64,000 bases of DNA from Streptomyces varsoviensis (GCF_000718635.1 NZ_JOBF01000006.1:124001-188000); one strand, 5' to 3'. Shown: positions 1 to 8,950, counted from the stretch's first letter. The notes: a model not told the origin generated them from the letters alone. Made by a program: numbers and translations.

Positions 1-220
1 TCCACGTCGGACGCTCTCATCCCCACCCCGATCGTCACTCACGCACCGTCAGCGCCTCGCCTACACCTCACTGACGCGCCGGGCGCACCGAAATGTTTCA
101 GGCGAATTCAAGCCAAAGGGGAACAGGGGTAGCGGGGGTGCGGAGTAGGCAGGGGGGTGCGCCGGGAAACGTACGAGTCGGCGGGGCAGTCGTGCGCCGG
201 GATACGTACGACCCCGAGGG
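1..220. other. Left edge, no gene seen
   Basis: No convincing coding frame is visible before the TetR stop codon. The stretch is GC-rich and may hold the end of the TetR transcript. Confidence 0.4.
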
Positions 221-844
221 TCAGCCGCGTGCCGTTACGGACTCGGGAGCGGCCAGTTCGCGGGAGACGAAGTCCACCAGGAGCTCGCGCATCACGGTGA
301 TCGTCATGCCCGGCGCGCCCGTCAGGACCTGGATGGCCGCGCCGTCGGTGAGGGCGGTCAGCCGCAGGGCCACGTTCTCGGGGTCGGCGTCGGGGCGGAA
401 GACGCCTTGGCGCACGCCGCGCCGCACGGTCCGTACGACGGCGTCGTGCCAGCGGGCGTAGAACTCGTTGTGCGCGGGGCGGAATTCGGGGCGTACGACC
501 GCTTCGGCCCAGTACTGGAGCCAGATCGACCACTCGTCGCGGACCCTGCCGACTCTCGGGACCTGCATGTCGATGAGCTTGAGCAGCCGTTCATGGGCGT
601 TGTCGATGGCCTTCAGCTCGACGCTCTGCCGGTTGAACGCCTGCTCCACGCAGTACTTGAGGGCCGCGGTGAGGACGTCGTTCTTGCCCGGGAAGTAGTA
701 GTGCACGGTGCCGGTGCTGGTGCCGCAGACCTTGGCGATGTCCGCGATCCGCACGGCGTGGAATCCGCGCTCGGCGATCAACTGCCAGGTGGCCTCCAGG
801 ATGGCCGCCCGGCGGTCCTCGTCGCTGCGGGGCCTGTCCGCCAT
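221..844 (-). CDS. TetR/AcrR family transcriptional regulator
   Basis: This is a probable repressor of about 207 residues. The N-terminal helix-turn-helix (IADIAKVCGTSTGTVHYYF, about residues 30-50) is typical of TetR, and the rest forms the ligand-binding and dimerisation domain. I chose the ATG at 844 (MADRPRSDEDRR) because GGGGGAG lies about 9 nt upstream. An in-frame ATG at 862 has no ribosome-binding site, and the longest frame to 937 would run into the control region. It is divergent from an acyl-CoA catabolic operon. Two ACTGACGC-type motifs in the spacer (915-928 and 1022-1035) are likely operators, so it probably represses both itself and that operon, with an acyl-CoA or aromatic-CoA ligand inferred from context only. 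Confidence 0.9.
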   Translation of the reverse strand: MADRPRSDEDRRAAILEATWQLIAERGFHAVRIADIAKVCGTSTGTVHYYFPGKNDVLTAALKYCVEQAFNRQSVELKAIDNAHERLLKLIDMQVPRVGRVRDEWSIWLQYWAEAVVRPEFRPAHNEFYARWHDAVVRTVRRGVRQGVFRPDADPENVALRLTALTDGAAIQVLTGAPGMTITVMRELLVDFVSRELAAPESVTARG

Positions 845-914
845 CTCCGCCGTCTCCCCCATCGGTTCATCGGTCCATCGGTTCCGGTCGTCGCTCCCTG
901 CGGCGCCCCAGTCT

Positions 915-928
915 ACTGACGCGGAAGT
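915..928. promoter_or_regulatory. Putative TetR operator half, copy 1
   Basis: ACTGACGCGGAAGT resembles the better palindrome at 1022-1035, sharing ACTGACGC and the terminal AGT. It lies about 70 bp upstream of the TetR start codon. This is an inferred autoregulatory site. Confidence 0.4.
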
Positions 929-994
929 CAAAGGCAAGGACCGGGGCGTCCAGCATTAACACCCTCTGCTGCCATGGCAATTCTGTGTTTTCTC

Positions 995-1035
995 TTGACA
1001 TCCCCTCTACCCAAGGAGCTAACTGACGCATCAGT
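995..1035 (+). promoter_or_regulatory. Putative promoter and TetR operator of the acyl-CoA operon
   Basis: TTGACA at 995-1000 is a perfect -35 hexamer. About 17-19 bp downstream lie the weak -10 candidates GCTAAC/TAACTG. The near-palindrome ACTGACGCATCAGT (1022-1035, 12 of 14 positions symmetric) overlaps or follows the -10, a position suited to repression by the divergent TetR protein. Confidence 0.5.
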
Positions 1036-1068
1036 CAGATACTCCGGTCGAACCGAGGAGGAGACTCC

Positions 1069-1941
1069 GTGCGGAGCACAGAACACGCCGGAAAGGTCGC
1101 GCTGATCACCGGCGGCGGCACCGGCATCGGCCGGGCGGCGGCGCGGGACTTCGCCGCCGGCGGAGCCAAGGTCGTCGTCTGCGGACGCCGCCCCGAACCG
1201 CTCGAAGAGGTACGCGCCGAGCTCGCCGCCGCCGGGGCCGACTGCCTCGCCCTGCCCGCCGACATCCGCGACGAGGAGCAGGTGGCCGGGGTGGTGGAGC
1301 GGACCGTCGAGGCGTACGGCCGGATCGACGTGCTGGTCAACAACGCGGGCGGGCAGTTCACCGCGCCCGCCGAGGAGATCACGCCCAAGGGCTGGCGCGC
1401 CGTGCACCGCCTCGCGGTCGACGCCGCCTGGGACGTCACCCGCCAGGTCGCGCTCCGCGCGATGCTCCCGCAACGCTCCGGCGTCGTCTTCTTCATCGCC
1501 TTCTCGCCGCGCCGCGGCATCCCCGGCATGGTGCACGCCACGGCCGCCCGCGCCGCCGTGGAGAACCTCGCCGCGGGGCTCTGCCTGGAGTGGAGCCGCT
1601 ACGGCATCCGCACGGTCTGCGTCGCGCCCGGCACCATCGCCACCGACGGCCTCGACGAGGCGTACTCGGCCGCCGAACGCGCCCAGTGGGAGCAGGCCGT
1701 GCCACTCGGCCGGCTCGGCCGCCCCGAGGACGTCTCCGGCGTCATCTCCTTCCTCGCCTCGCCCGGCGGCGCGTACGTCTCCGGCACCACCGTCGTCGTC
1801 GACGGCGGCGCCGACGCCTGGGGCACCGGCCACCCCGTCCCCGCGCCCGCGCCCCTCCCGGAAGCCCGCACCCACACCCGGGACGCCGGCCGATCCGCCC
1901 CTGCGCCCGCCCCCGCGCCCCTCCCGGAGGTCCCCCGATGA
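1069..1941 (+). CDS. SDR family oxidoreductase, enoyl-CoA reductase-like
   Basis: This is a short-chain dehydrogenase/reductase of 290 residues. It has a Rossmann nucleotide-binding motif TGGGTGIG (residues 14-21) and an NNAGG motif near residue 90. The GTG start follows GAGGAGGAG at good spacing. The classical YxxxK pair is absent: the aligned stretch reads FSPRRGIPGMVHATAAR, with His156 where Tyr is expected and Ala160/Arg161 near the Lys position. A sub-family of acyl-CoA-pathway SDRs carries such a sequence, so it may still be active by another route. The C-terminus (from about residue 255) is a Pro/Ala-rich tail encoded by repetitive DNA. Its stop overlaps the next start as ATGA. It is the first gene of the catabolic operon. 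Confidence 0.85.
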   Translation: MRSTEHAGKVALITGGGTGIGRAAARDFAAGGAKVVVCGRRPEPLEEVRAELAAAGADCLALPADIRDEEQVAGVVERTVEAYGRIDVLVNNAGGQFTAPAEEITPKGWRAVHRLAVDAAWDVTRQVALRAMLPQRSGVVFFIAFSPRRGIPGMVHATAARAAVENLAAGLCLEWSRYGIRTVCVAPGTIATDGLDEAYSAAERAQWEQAVPLGRLGRPEDVSGVISFLASPGGAYVSGTTVVVDGGADAWGTGHPVPAPAPLPEARTHTRDAGRSAPAPAPAPLPEVPR

Positions 1942-4214
1942 CGCTCGCCACCACGGCCCGTACCGGCCCCGCCGCGCCCGGCCGCGGGCTCGACGCGCTC
2001 TTCGCGCCCCGGGCCGTCGCCGTCGTCGGGGCCAGCGACGACCAGTCCAAGTACGGGAACTGGATCAGCGTGCAGGCGCTGCGGATGAGCGGCGAACGCC
2101 CCGTCCACCTCGTCAACCGGCGCGGCGGGCCGGTGCTGGGCCGCCCCGCGTACCGCTCGCTCGCCGAGGTGCCCGGCCCCGTCGACCTCGTCGTGATCGC
2201 GGTGCCCGCCGCCGGGTTCGAGGCCGCCGTCGAGGAGGCGCTGGCCGCGGGGGCGCGGGCGATCGTCGGCATCACGGCGGGCTTCGGGGAGCTGGGCGCG
2301 GACGGCAAGGCGCGCGAGGCGGCGCTCGCCGAGCGCGTGCGCCGGGCGGGCGCCGTGCTGCTCGGCCCCAACTGCCTCGGCGTCCTGGACAGTACGAGCG
2401 GGCTGTACCTCGCCTCCAACCCGCTGCCGGCCGGGCCGGTCGGGCTGATCTCCCAGAGCGGCAACATGGCCCTGGAGCTCAGCGCGTTCCTCACCGGCCG
2501 CGGCCTCGGCTTCTCCCGCTTCGCCTCGCTCGGCAACCAGGCCGACCTGAACGCCGCCGATCTCGTACGGGCCTACGCCGCCCACGACGGCACCGAGCTG
2601 ATCGCCGTCTACTGCGAGGACTTCGGCGACGGGCGGGCGTTCGTCGCCGCCGCCTCGGGCGCCGTGGCCGCGGGCAAGCCCGTCGTCCTCCTCACGGTCG
2701 GCTCCAGCGCCGCGTCCGTACGCGGCGCGAAGTCCCACACCGGGGCGCTGACCAGCGACACCTCCGTGATCGACGCGGCCTGCCGGGCCGCCGGCGTGGA
2801 CCGCGTGCACAGCCCGCGCGAGATGGCGGACCTGCTGGCCGCGCTGCACCGCTACGGGCCCGCGCCCGCCCGCCGGGTCGCGGTGCTCGCGGACGGCGGC
2901 GGCCACGCCTCCGTCGCCTGCGACGTCGCGGAGGCGTGCGGGCTGTCGGTGCCGGAGTTCGCGCCCGCCACGGCGGACGCGCTGCGCGCCGGGCTGCCGC
3001 CGTCGGCGGGCGTCGGCAACCCCGTGGACCTCGCGGGCGCGGGCGAGCAGGACATCGCCTCCTTCACCCGCACCCTCGACACGCTGCTCGCCGACCCCGG
3101 CACCGACTCCGTGCTGGTCACCGGCTACTTCGGCGGCTACGGCAGGTACGGCGAGGAGCTGGCCGCGCGCGAGATCGCCACCGCCCGCGACATGGGCGCG
3201 TCCGTGCGGCGGCACGGCAGGCCCGTCGTGGTGCACACGATGTGCGCGGACAGCCCGGCCGCCGACGAGCTGCGCGCCCAGGGCGTACCGGTGTTCGCCG
3301 CGGTCGAGGACGCGGCCCGCACGCTGGGCATGCTCGCCCGCCGCACGGCCGCCGGGGTGGACGCGCCTCGGCCAATAGGCGCCGCGGCTCCCGTGGACAC
3401 ATCCCAGCCGACACCCGCCGCCCCGGCGGGCGAGCCCCAGCCAGGAACAGACGCCCCCCGACCCGTACCCGCCGCCGCCACAGACGCCCCCCGGCCCGCA
3501 CCCGCCGCCGCCACAGACGCCCCCCGGCCCGCACCCGCCGCCGCCACAGACACCCCCCGACCCGCACCCGCCGCGCCCCCGGTGACCGACGACGGCTACT
3601 GGTCGGCGCGCGAGCTGATCCGGAGCGCCGGGGTCGCGTTCCCGCCCGCCCATCTGGTCCGTACCGCGGCGGAGGCCGCTGCCGCCGCCCGGGCCATCGG
3701 CGGGCCCGTCGTCCTCAAGGCGCTCGGGCTGCTGCACAAGTCCGACTCGGGCGGCGTGGCGCTCGGCCTGCGCGACGAGGACGCCGTACGCGCCGCCCAC
3801 GCCGACATGGCGCGCCGGCTGGACCCGCCGGGGTTCTGCGTCGAGGCGATGGCGGACCTCGGCGGCGGCGTGGAGCTGATCGTCGGCGTGCGGCGCGACG
3901 CCCGCTTCGGGCCGGTGGCGATGGTCGGGCTCGGCGGGGTGGCCACCGAGGTGCTGCGCGACGTGGTGTTCGCGCTGGCCCCCGTCGCCCCCGCGCACGC
4001 CCGCACCATCCTCGGCGAGCTGCGCGCCGCCGCCCTGCTGCGCGGGGTGCGCGGCAGGCCGGCCGTGGACCTCGACGCGCTCGCGGCGGCCGTCGCGACG
4101 GTCACCGAGGTCGCCGCCGCCCACCCGGAGATCGCCGAGCTGGAGGTCAACCCCCTGCTCGCGACGGCCGACGGCTGCCTGGGCCTCGACGCCCGGATCG
4201 TCCTGGAGCACTGA
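1938..4214 (+). CDS. NDP-forming acyl-CoA synthetase (acetate--CoA ligase family)
   Basis: A single-chain acyl-CoA synthetase of the ADP-forming type, 758 residues. It should activate a carboxylic acid to its CoA thioester through an acyl phosphate and phospho-histidine relay. Residues about 15-150 form the CoA-binding domain (AVAVVGASDD). The succinyl-CoA-ligase-like domain follows and carries the catalytic histidine in AKSHTGAL (His267). The C-terminal ATP-grasp domain starts near residue 553 (VVLKALGLLHKSDSGG). The two halves are joined by a long Pro/Ala linker (about 474-552) built from four 11-residue units of the TDAPRPAPAAA type. It overlaps the SDR stop by ATGA. The substrate is unknown; the neighbours suggest it feeds beta-oxidation. 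Confidence 0.9.
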   Translation: MTLATTARTGPAAPGRGLDALFAPRAVAVVGASDDQSKYGNWISVQALRMSGERPVHLVNRRGGPVLGRPAYRSLAEVPGPVDLVVIAVPAAGFEAAVEEALAAGARAIVGITAGFGELGADGKAREAALAERVRRAGAVLLGPNCLGVLDSTSGLYLASNPLPAGPVGLISQSGNMALELSAFLTGRGLGFSRFASLGNQADLNAADLVRAYAAHDGTELIAVYCEDFGDGRAFVAAASGAVAAGKPVVLLTVGSSAASVRGAKSHTGALTSDTSVIDAACRAAGVDRVHSPREMADLLAALHRYGPAPARRVAVLADGGGHASVACDVAEACGLSVPEFAPATADALRAGLPPSAGVGNPVDLAGAGEQDIASFTRTLDTLLADPGTDSVLVTGYFGGYGRYGEELAAREIATARDMGASVRRHGRPVVVHTMCADSPAADELRAQGVPVFAAVEDAARTLGMLARRTAAGVDAPRPIGAAAPVDTSQPTPAAPAGEPQPGTDAPRPVPAAATDAPRPAPAAATDAPRPAPAAATDTPRPAPAAPPVTDDGYWSARELIRSAGVAFPPAHLVRTAAEAAAAARAIGGPVVLKALGLLHKSDSGGVALGLRDEDAVRAAHADMARRLDPPGFCVEAMADLGGGVELIVGVRRDARFGPVAMVGLGGVATEVLRDVVFALAPVAPAHARTILGELRAAALLRGVRGRPAVDLDALAAAVATVTEVAAAHPEIAELEVNPLLATADGCLGLDARIVLEH
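3444..3580 (+). repeat. 33-bp in-frame tandem repeat encoding the inter-domain linker
   Basis: About four copies of a 33-bp unit (acagacgccccccggcccgc and the following 13 bases) encode TDAPRPAPAAA and variants. The two central copies are nearly identical, suggesting recent expansion by slippage. The length is a multiple of three, so reading frame is kept. Confidence 0.85.
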
Positions 4215-4278
4215 ACACCCCCGCCCCGACCCGTATCCGTATCCGTATCTGTATCCGTAGGCATTAGGAGCAGCACAC

Positions 4279-5487
4279 ATGGAGTTCGCCCTCACCCCCC
4301 GGCTCGCCGAGCTGAAGCGGCGCGCCGCCGGACTGGCCGAGAAGATCATGCCGTACGAGGACGCCTGCGAGGCCGACAACGGCCTGCCGCCCGAAGCGCT
4401 CGCCGCGATCCGCGAGGAGGTGCTGGCCAGCGGCCTGCAAGCGATCAACATGCCCGCCGAGTGGGGCGGCGCGGGCCTCAGCGTCCTCGAACAGGCAGTG
4501 GTCCAGGACGAGCTGGGCAAGCTCACCAACGCCCTGTGGGACACCGTCTGGCGCCCCGCCAACTGCCTGCGCGCCGCCACCCCCGAGCAGCGCGAGCGCT
4601 ATCTCCTCCCCGGCATCCAGGGCCGCTGCCGGGACGCCGTCGCCATCACCGAGGCCGACGCGGGCTCCGACCCGTCCGGCATCGCCACCACCGCCGAGCC
4701 GGACGGCGACGGCTACGTCATCAACGGCGAGAAGTGGTTCGTGACGGTCGGCGACGCGGCGGACTTCCTGATCGTGCTGGCCAACGTGCGGACCGGGGCC
4801 GGCGAGGAGGCGGGCGGCGAAGGCGCACCGACGCTGTTCATCATCGACAAGGACCACCCGGGCGTCACCCTCAAGCGCACCCCGCGTTACACGCACACCT
4901 TCGTCTACGAGCACCCCGAGTTCGTCTTCGAGGACGTACGGGTCGGCGCGGACGCCGTGCTCGGCGGCGTCGGCCAGGGGTACGAGCTGACCCGCGACTG
5001 GTTCACCGAGGAGCGGCTGATGATCGGCGCCCGCACCATCGGCGCCGCCGAGCGGGCCCTGTCGCTGGCCACCGAGTGGGCCCGCGGCCGGACGCAGGGC
5101 GGCGAGCCGCTGATCAACCGTCAGCTCATCCAGGGCATGCTCGCCGACTCCGTCGTCGACATCGCCACCAACCGGGCCCTCACCCACCAGGTGGCCTGGG
5201 AGTTCGACCAGGCCGACGGGAGCGAGAGGGGCCGCAAGCTGCTCCACGCCAAGGCCGCCACCGTCAAGCTCGCCGCCTCCGAGGCGTCCAACCGGGTCGC
5301 CGACCGCGCCCAGCAGATCTTCGGCGGCCGCGGCTACATGCGCGACTACCCCGTCGAGCGGATCTGGCGCGAGCTGCGCGTGGACCGCATCTGGGAGGGC
5401 ACCTCGGAGATCCAGCGCCTCGTCATCGCCAACGAGATCGACAAGCGCGGGCTGCCCGGCCTGCTCTCCTTCCGGACGGAGGCGTAA
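4279..5487 (+). CDS. Acyl-CoA dehydrogenase
   Basis: A flavin-dependent acyl-CoA dehydrogenase of 402 residues, the usual family length, which introduces the alpha-beta double bond in an acyl-CoA. Visible signatures are AITEADAGSDPSG (FAD/acyl-binding middle domain) and the C-terminal QIFGGRGYMRDYPVERIWR. RIWEGTSEIQR carries the predicted catalytic base Glu373. AGGAGC precedes the ATG. It lies 64 bp after the synthetase, and its TAA directly abuts the GTG of the hydratase, so translation of the two is probably coupled. The acyl-chain specificity cannot be read from the sequence. Confidence 0.93.
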   Translation: MEFALTPRLAELKRRAAGLAEKIMPYEDACEADNGLPPEALAAIREEVLASGLQAINMPAEWGGAGLSVLEQAVVQDELGKLTNALWDTVWRPANCLRAATPEQRERYLLPGIQGRCRDAVAITEADAGSDPSGIATTAEPDGDGYVINGEKWFVTVGDAADFLIVLANVRTGAGEEAGGEGAPTLFIIDKDHPGVTLKRTPRYTHTFVYEHPEFVFEDVRVGADAVLGGVGQGYELTRDWFTEERLMIGARTIGAAERALSLATEWARGRTQGGEPLINRQLIQGMLADSVVDIATNRALTHQVAWEFDQADGSERGRKLLHAKAATVKLAASEASNRVADRAQQIFGGRGYMRDYPVERIWRELRVDRIWEGTSEIQRLVIANEIDKRGLPGLLSFRTEA

Positions 5488-6225
5488 GTGGGCGCCGACG
5501 CCGACACCGACGCCCGAGGGACGGTCCACACCGAACGCCACGGCGCGGTGGCCGTGCTCACCCTGCGCCGGGAGGCCAAGCTCAACGCCCTCTCCACCCA
5601 CCTGGAGGCCGAACTCCTCGCGGCGGTGCGCTCGGAGCCCGTACGGACCAGCCGCGCCGTGGTGATCACCGGCGGCGCGACGGTGTTCTCCGCCGGGGCG
5701 GACGTCGGCGAGCTGCGCGAGATGACGCCGGAGGCGATCGCCGCCTACTACCGGGCCTCCGGCGCGGTCTACGAAGCGGTCGCGGACCTGGAGCAGCCCG
5801 TGGTCGCGGCCATCGCCGGGCACTGCCTGGGCGGCGGCCTGGAACTGGCGCTCGCCGCCGACATCCGCGTCGCCGACGCCACGGCCCGCCTCGGCCTGCC
5901 GGAGGTGGGCCTGGGCATCCTGCCCAGCTCCGGCGGCATCACCCGGCTGGTACGGGCGGTGGGCCCGGCCCGCACCCGTGACCTGGTGCTGCGCGCCCGC
6001 CGGATGCCGGTCGCCGAGGCGCGCGAGTGGGGCCTGCTCACCGAGGTCACGCCCGAAGGGGCCCACCTGGAACGGGCGTTGGAGATCGCCGGCGAACTGG
6101 CCGAGCACCCGCCGCTCGCCGTCTCCGTCACCAAGCAGGTCATCACCGCCGCGACCGACGCGCCCCGCGAATCCGCGCTCCTGCTGGAACGGCTCGCCTA
6201 CGCGGCGCTCAACAGAACGGGGTAG
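5488..6225 (+). CDS. Enoyl-CoA hydratase/isomerase family protein
   Basis: A crotonase-fold protein of 245 residues, probably hydrating the enoyl-CoA made by the preceding dehydrogenase. The oxyanion-hole segments are visible as VFSAGADV and AGHCLGGGLELA. Both glutamates used by classical hydratases are present, one in GGGLELAL and one in GLPEVGLG, which supports true hydratase activity. The GTG start sits immediately after the dehydrogenase stop codon. It closes the SDR-synthetase-dehydrogenase-hydratase set. Confidence 0.9.
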   Translation: MGADADTDARGTVHTERHGAVAVLTLRREAKLNALSTHLEAELLAAVRSEPVRTSRAVVITGGATVFSAGADVGELREMTPEAIAAYYRASGAVYEAVADLEQPVVAAIAGHCLGGGLELALAADIRVADATARLGLPEVGLGILPSSGGITRLVRAVGPARTRDLVLRARRMPVAEAREWGLLTEVTPEGAHLERALEIAGELAEHPPLAVSVTKQVITAATDAPRESALLLERLAYAALNRTG

Positions 6226-6398
6226 CGCGCGAAGGGGCTCCATACGCCCGTACGAGTCCCCGTGCGCGTACGCGTCCACGTGCCCGTACGGGCGTAAGGG
6301 CGCCGGCGGGCACCACCGGCGATCAGCACACCGGAAGCGATCAGCAGCGAGCAACGGCGATAAGCAGCGAGCATCGAGCAGCAGCGAGGAGACGTGAC
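6226..6398. other. Spacer with cgtacg-rich and agcag-rich repeats
   Basis: The first half contains several short GTACG/CGTACG palindromes. The second half repeats GATCAGCAGCGAGCA-like words. No gene is visible. It separates the catabolic operon from the permease gene. Confidence 0.4.
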
Positions 6399-7901
6399 AT
6401 GGCAGTCGGCACCTCTGGCTCACCCGGCACCACGGGTGCCGACGGCCCGGCGCGCTCGGGGGCGGCGGCGCCGCCCCCAGCCGGCGGGGGGCGGAAGCCG
6501 GTCATCGAGGCGCGGTCCATCGACTACGTGCCGCTGGCCGAGCGGCACGGCAAGGTCTGGCACCTGTTCCCCGTGTGGTTCGCCGGCGACGCCCATCTGG
6601 CCACCGTCGCGACCGGCGCGATCGGCGTCGGGCTCGGCGGGAACCTCGTCTGGACGGCCATCGCGGTCGTGCTCGGCTGCGCGCTCGGCACGTTCTTCAT
6701 GGCCTTCCACTCCACCCAGGGCCCGCAGCTCGGGCTGCCCCAAATGGTGCAGTCCCGGCCGCAGTTCGGGTTCATCGGGGCGCTGCTGGTATGGCTGGTC
6801 GCGCTGACGACGTACATCGGCTACAACGCGTTCAACCAGATCCTGGTCGGCTCCACCCTGGACCACCTGGCCGACGTGCCGACCGGTGCGAGCTACGTCG
6901 GCTACGCGGTGATCGCGATCGTGCTGGCCGTGGTCGGCTACGACATCATCCACAAGGCGTCCCGCTGGCTGACGTACGTGGTGCTGGTGGCGCTGGCGCT
7001 CTTCACGGTCTGCGTGATCGTCGTCCACCCCTTCACCCACGCCCAGCTCGACCTGGGGTCCTTCGCGCTCACCCCGTTCCTGATCCAGCTCTTCACCGCC
7101 GCCGTCTACCAGCTCTCCTGGTCCATCTACGTCTCGGACTACTCCCGCTATCTGCCGCCGTCGGTCGGTGTGCGCTCGTCGTTCTGGTGGACGTATCTCG
7201 GCGCGGGCGTCGGCGGCGCGTGGATGATGCTGGTCGGCACGGTGGCGGCGGGGCTGTTCCCCGGGAAGAGCCTGGTGGAGTCGGTGATCTCCGCGGGCGA
7301 CCGGGCGCTCGGCGGCTTCGGGGTGGCGCTGCTGGTCATCACGGTGCTGCCGCTGCTGACGATGGGCGCGCTGAACGTGTACGGCGGCAGCCTCACCCTC
7401 CTCTCCAGCCTCGACTCGCTCGGCCGGTTCCGGCTGACCGTCGCCCGGCGGATCGGCGCGCTGTGCGTGGTGGCCGTGGTCTCGACGGCGATCGCGTTCG
7501 GCGCGAGCGAGAACTTCGTCGAGGAGTTCGGGCACTTCCTCTCCGTCCTGGGCACCCTGTTCACCCCCTGGACGGCCGTCAACCTCGCCGACTTCTACCT
7601 GGTGCGCCGGGGCCGGTACTCGATCCGGGAGATCTTCAACCCGCGCGGGATCTACCGCCGCTGGAACTGGCGCGGGCTCCTCGCGTACGGGACCGGCTTC
7701 GTGGTGATGCTGCCGTTCTCGGTGATCGGCGACGCCGAGGGCCCGATGGCGCGGCTCCTGGGCGGACTGGACGTCTCCATGCCGGTGGGCCTGTTCGTCG
7801 CCGCGGGCGTCTACCTGCTCGTCTGCCGTTCGCTGGACCTCTCGGCGGAACGGCTCGCGGTCGCGGCGGCGGACGCCGGGCTGGAGCCGGAAGGGACCTG
7901 A
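6399..7901 (+). CDS. NCS1 family cytosine/purine permease
   Basis: An integral membrane transporter of 500 residues with roughly twelve hydrophobic segments, resembling the nucleobase:cation symporter-1 (purine-cytosine permease) family. The N-terminus is a Gly/Pro/Ala-rich cytoplasmic tail of about 35 residues, followed by a conserved-looking entry segment IDYVPLAERHGKVWHLFPVW. The ATG at 6399 follows GCGAGGAGACGTGAC and fixes the start. It lies 173 bp after the hydratase, in the same direction. It may import the compound degraded by the upstream operon; NCS1 members also move allantoin, hydantoins and vitamins, so cytosine is not assured. Confidence 0.85.
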   Translation: MAVGTSGSPGTTGADGPARSGAAAPPPAGGGRKPVIEARSIDYVPLAERHGKVWHLFPVWFAGDAHLATVATGAIGVGLGGNLVWTAIAVVLGCALGTFFMAFHSTQGPQLGLPQMVQSRPQFGFIGALLVWLVALTTYIGYNAFNQILVGSTLDHLADVPTGASYVGYAVIAIVLAVVGYDIIHKASRWLTYVVLVALALFTVCVIVVHPFTHAQLDLGSFALTPFLIQLFTAAVYQLSWSIYVSDYSRYLPPSVGVRSSFWWTYLGAGVGGAWMMLVGTVAAGLFPGKSLVESVISAGDRALGGFGVALLVITVLPLLTMGALNVYGGSLTLLSSLDSLGRFRLTVARRIGALCVVAVVSTAIAFGASENFVEEFGHFLSVLGTLFTPWTAVNLADFYLVRRGRYSIREIFNPRGIYRRWNWRGLLAYGTGFVVMLPFSVIGDAEGPMARLLGGLDVSMPVGLFVAAGVYLLVCRSLDLSAERLAVAAADAGLEPEGT

Positions 7902-7904
7902 CCG

Positions 7905-7993
7905 CGCCTTCGGCGTCGGGGTGGTCGAGCATCGGCGGAGGGAACGAACCTCACCGCCCGGCCCCTCCAGCGTCGGGGCGGTCCAGCACCGAC
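7905..7993. repeat. Imperfect direct repeat in convergent spacer
   Basis: Two copies of a GCGTCGGGGyGGTCsAGCAyCG-like word occur about 57 bp apart between the convergent permease and sigma-factor genes. It is a short degenerate intergenic repeat of unknown role. Confidence 0.5.
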
Positions 7994-8003
7994 GTACGGG
8001 CCC

Positions 8004-8870
8004 TCAGCGGCGCAGTGCGGTCTCCCGCTCCAGGCGCGACAGCTTCTCGGGGTTGCGCACGGCGTAGAGCCCGGTGACGAGGCCGTCGTCGACGCGCAGC
8101 GCGAGAACGGTGTCGATCTCGCCTCCCAGCCGGACGATCAGCGCCGGATCGCCGTTCACCCGTGTCGGCTCCAGCGTCATCGCGGTGGCGATCCTCCCCA
8201 GCACGCGGGCCACCTGGTCGGCCCCCACGACCGGCGCCAGCGCGGCCCGTACGACGCCGCCGCCGTCGGTCAGCAGCACGACATCCGGCGCGAGCACGTC
8301 GAGCAGACGGCGCAGGTCGCCCGTCTCGACCGCCTGCTGGAACGCCTCGACGGTGCGGCGGGGCTCGGCGGCGGACGTGGCCCCGCGCGGCCGGCGCGCG
8401 GCGACGTGGCCCCGGGCCCGGTGCGCGATCTGGCGCACGGCGGCCGGGCTCTTGTCGACGGCCTCGGCGATCTCGTCGTACCCGAGGTCGAACACCTCGC
8501 GCAGCACGAACACCGCCCGCTCGGTCGGTCCGAGCGTCTCCAGCACCAGCAGCATCGCCATCGAGACGCTGTCGGCCAGCTCGACGTCCTCGGCCACGTC
8601 GGGCGCGGTCAGCAGCGGCTCGGGGAGCCACGGGCCGACGTAGGACTCCTTGCGCCGGCCGAGCGTGCGCAGGTGGCTCAGCGCCTGCCGGGTGGTGATC
8701 CGGACCAGGTACGCGCGCCGGTCCCGTACGGCGCCGTGATCGACGCCCGCCCATCGCAGCCAGGTCTCCTGGAGGACGTCCTCGGCGTCGGCGGCCGAGC
8801 CGAGCATCTCGTAGGCGACGGTGAACAGCAGGTTGCGGTGGGCGACGAACGCCTGGGTGGCGCTGTCCAT
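8004..8870 (-). CDS. sigJ: ECF41-type RNA polymerase sigma factor (SigJ-like)
   Basis: An extracytoplasmic-function sigma factor of about 288 residues. Region 2 is seen as LLFTVAYEMLGSAADAEDVL followed by QETWLRWAG; region 4 contains AEAVDKSPAAVRQIAHRARGH. It then continues into a SnoaL/NTF2-like C-terminal domain (EAFQQAVETGDLRRLLDVLA), the hallmark of the ECF41 group, where this domain controls activity instead of a classical anti-sigma factor. The start is set at MDSATQAF (8870); MARKEG at 8900 is an alternative. The longest frame to 8978 is excluded because it overlaps the predicted -35 of its own promoter. It is divergent from a carboxymuconolactone-decarboxylase-family gene, the standard ECF41 partner. 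Confidence 0.9.
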   Translation of the reverse strand: MDSATQAFVAHRNLLFTVAYEMLGSAADAEDVLQETWLRWAGVDHGAVRDRRAYLVRITTRQALSHLRTLGRRKESYVGPWLPEPLLTAPDVAEDVELADSVSMAMLLVLETLGPTERAVFVLREVFDLGYDEIAEAVDKSPAAVRQIAHRARGHVAARRPRGATSAAEPRRTVEAFQQAVETGDLRRLLDVLAPDVVLLTDGGGVVRAALAPVVGADQVARVLGRIATAMTLEPTRVNGDPALIVRLGGEIDTVLALRVDDGLVTGLYAVRNPEKLSRLERETALRR

Positions 8871-8950
8871 GTCCGCGCCCGCGCCCTCTTTCCTGGCCAT
8901 TTCCCTGTCCGTTCCCCTGTTCGCATCCACCTTCGCAGTCACGTGCACCA

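Noticed and set aside
1599..4580. Very long minus-strand open frame (993 codons) opposite the acyl-CoA synthetase
   Set aside because: It is antisense to well-supported genes, has no family motif, and such frames arise from high GC at third positions.
4264..6423. 719-codon minus-strand frame opposite the dehydrogenase and hydratase
   Set aside because: Gly/Ala/Arg/His-rich translation without motifs, antisense to clear enzymes.
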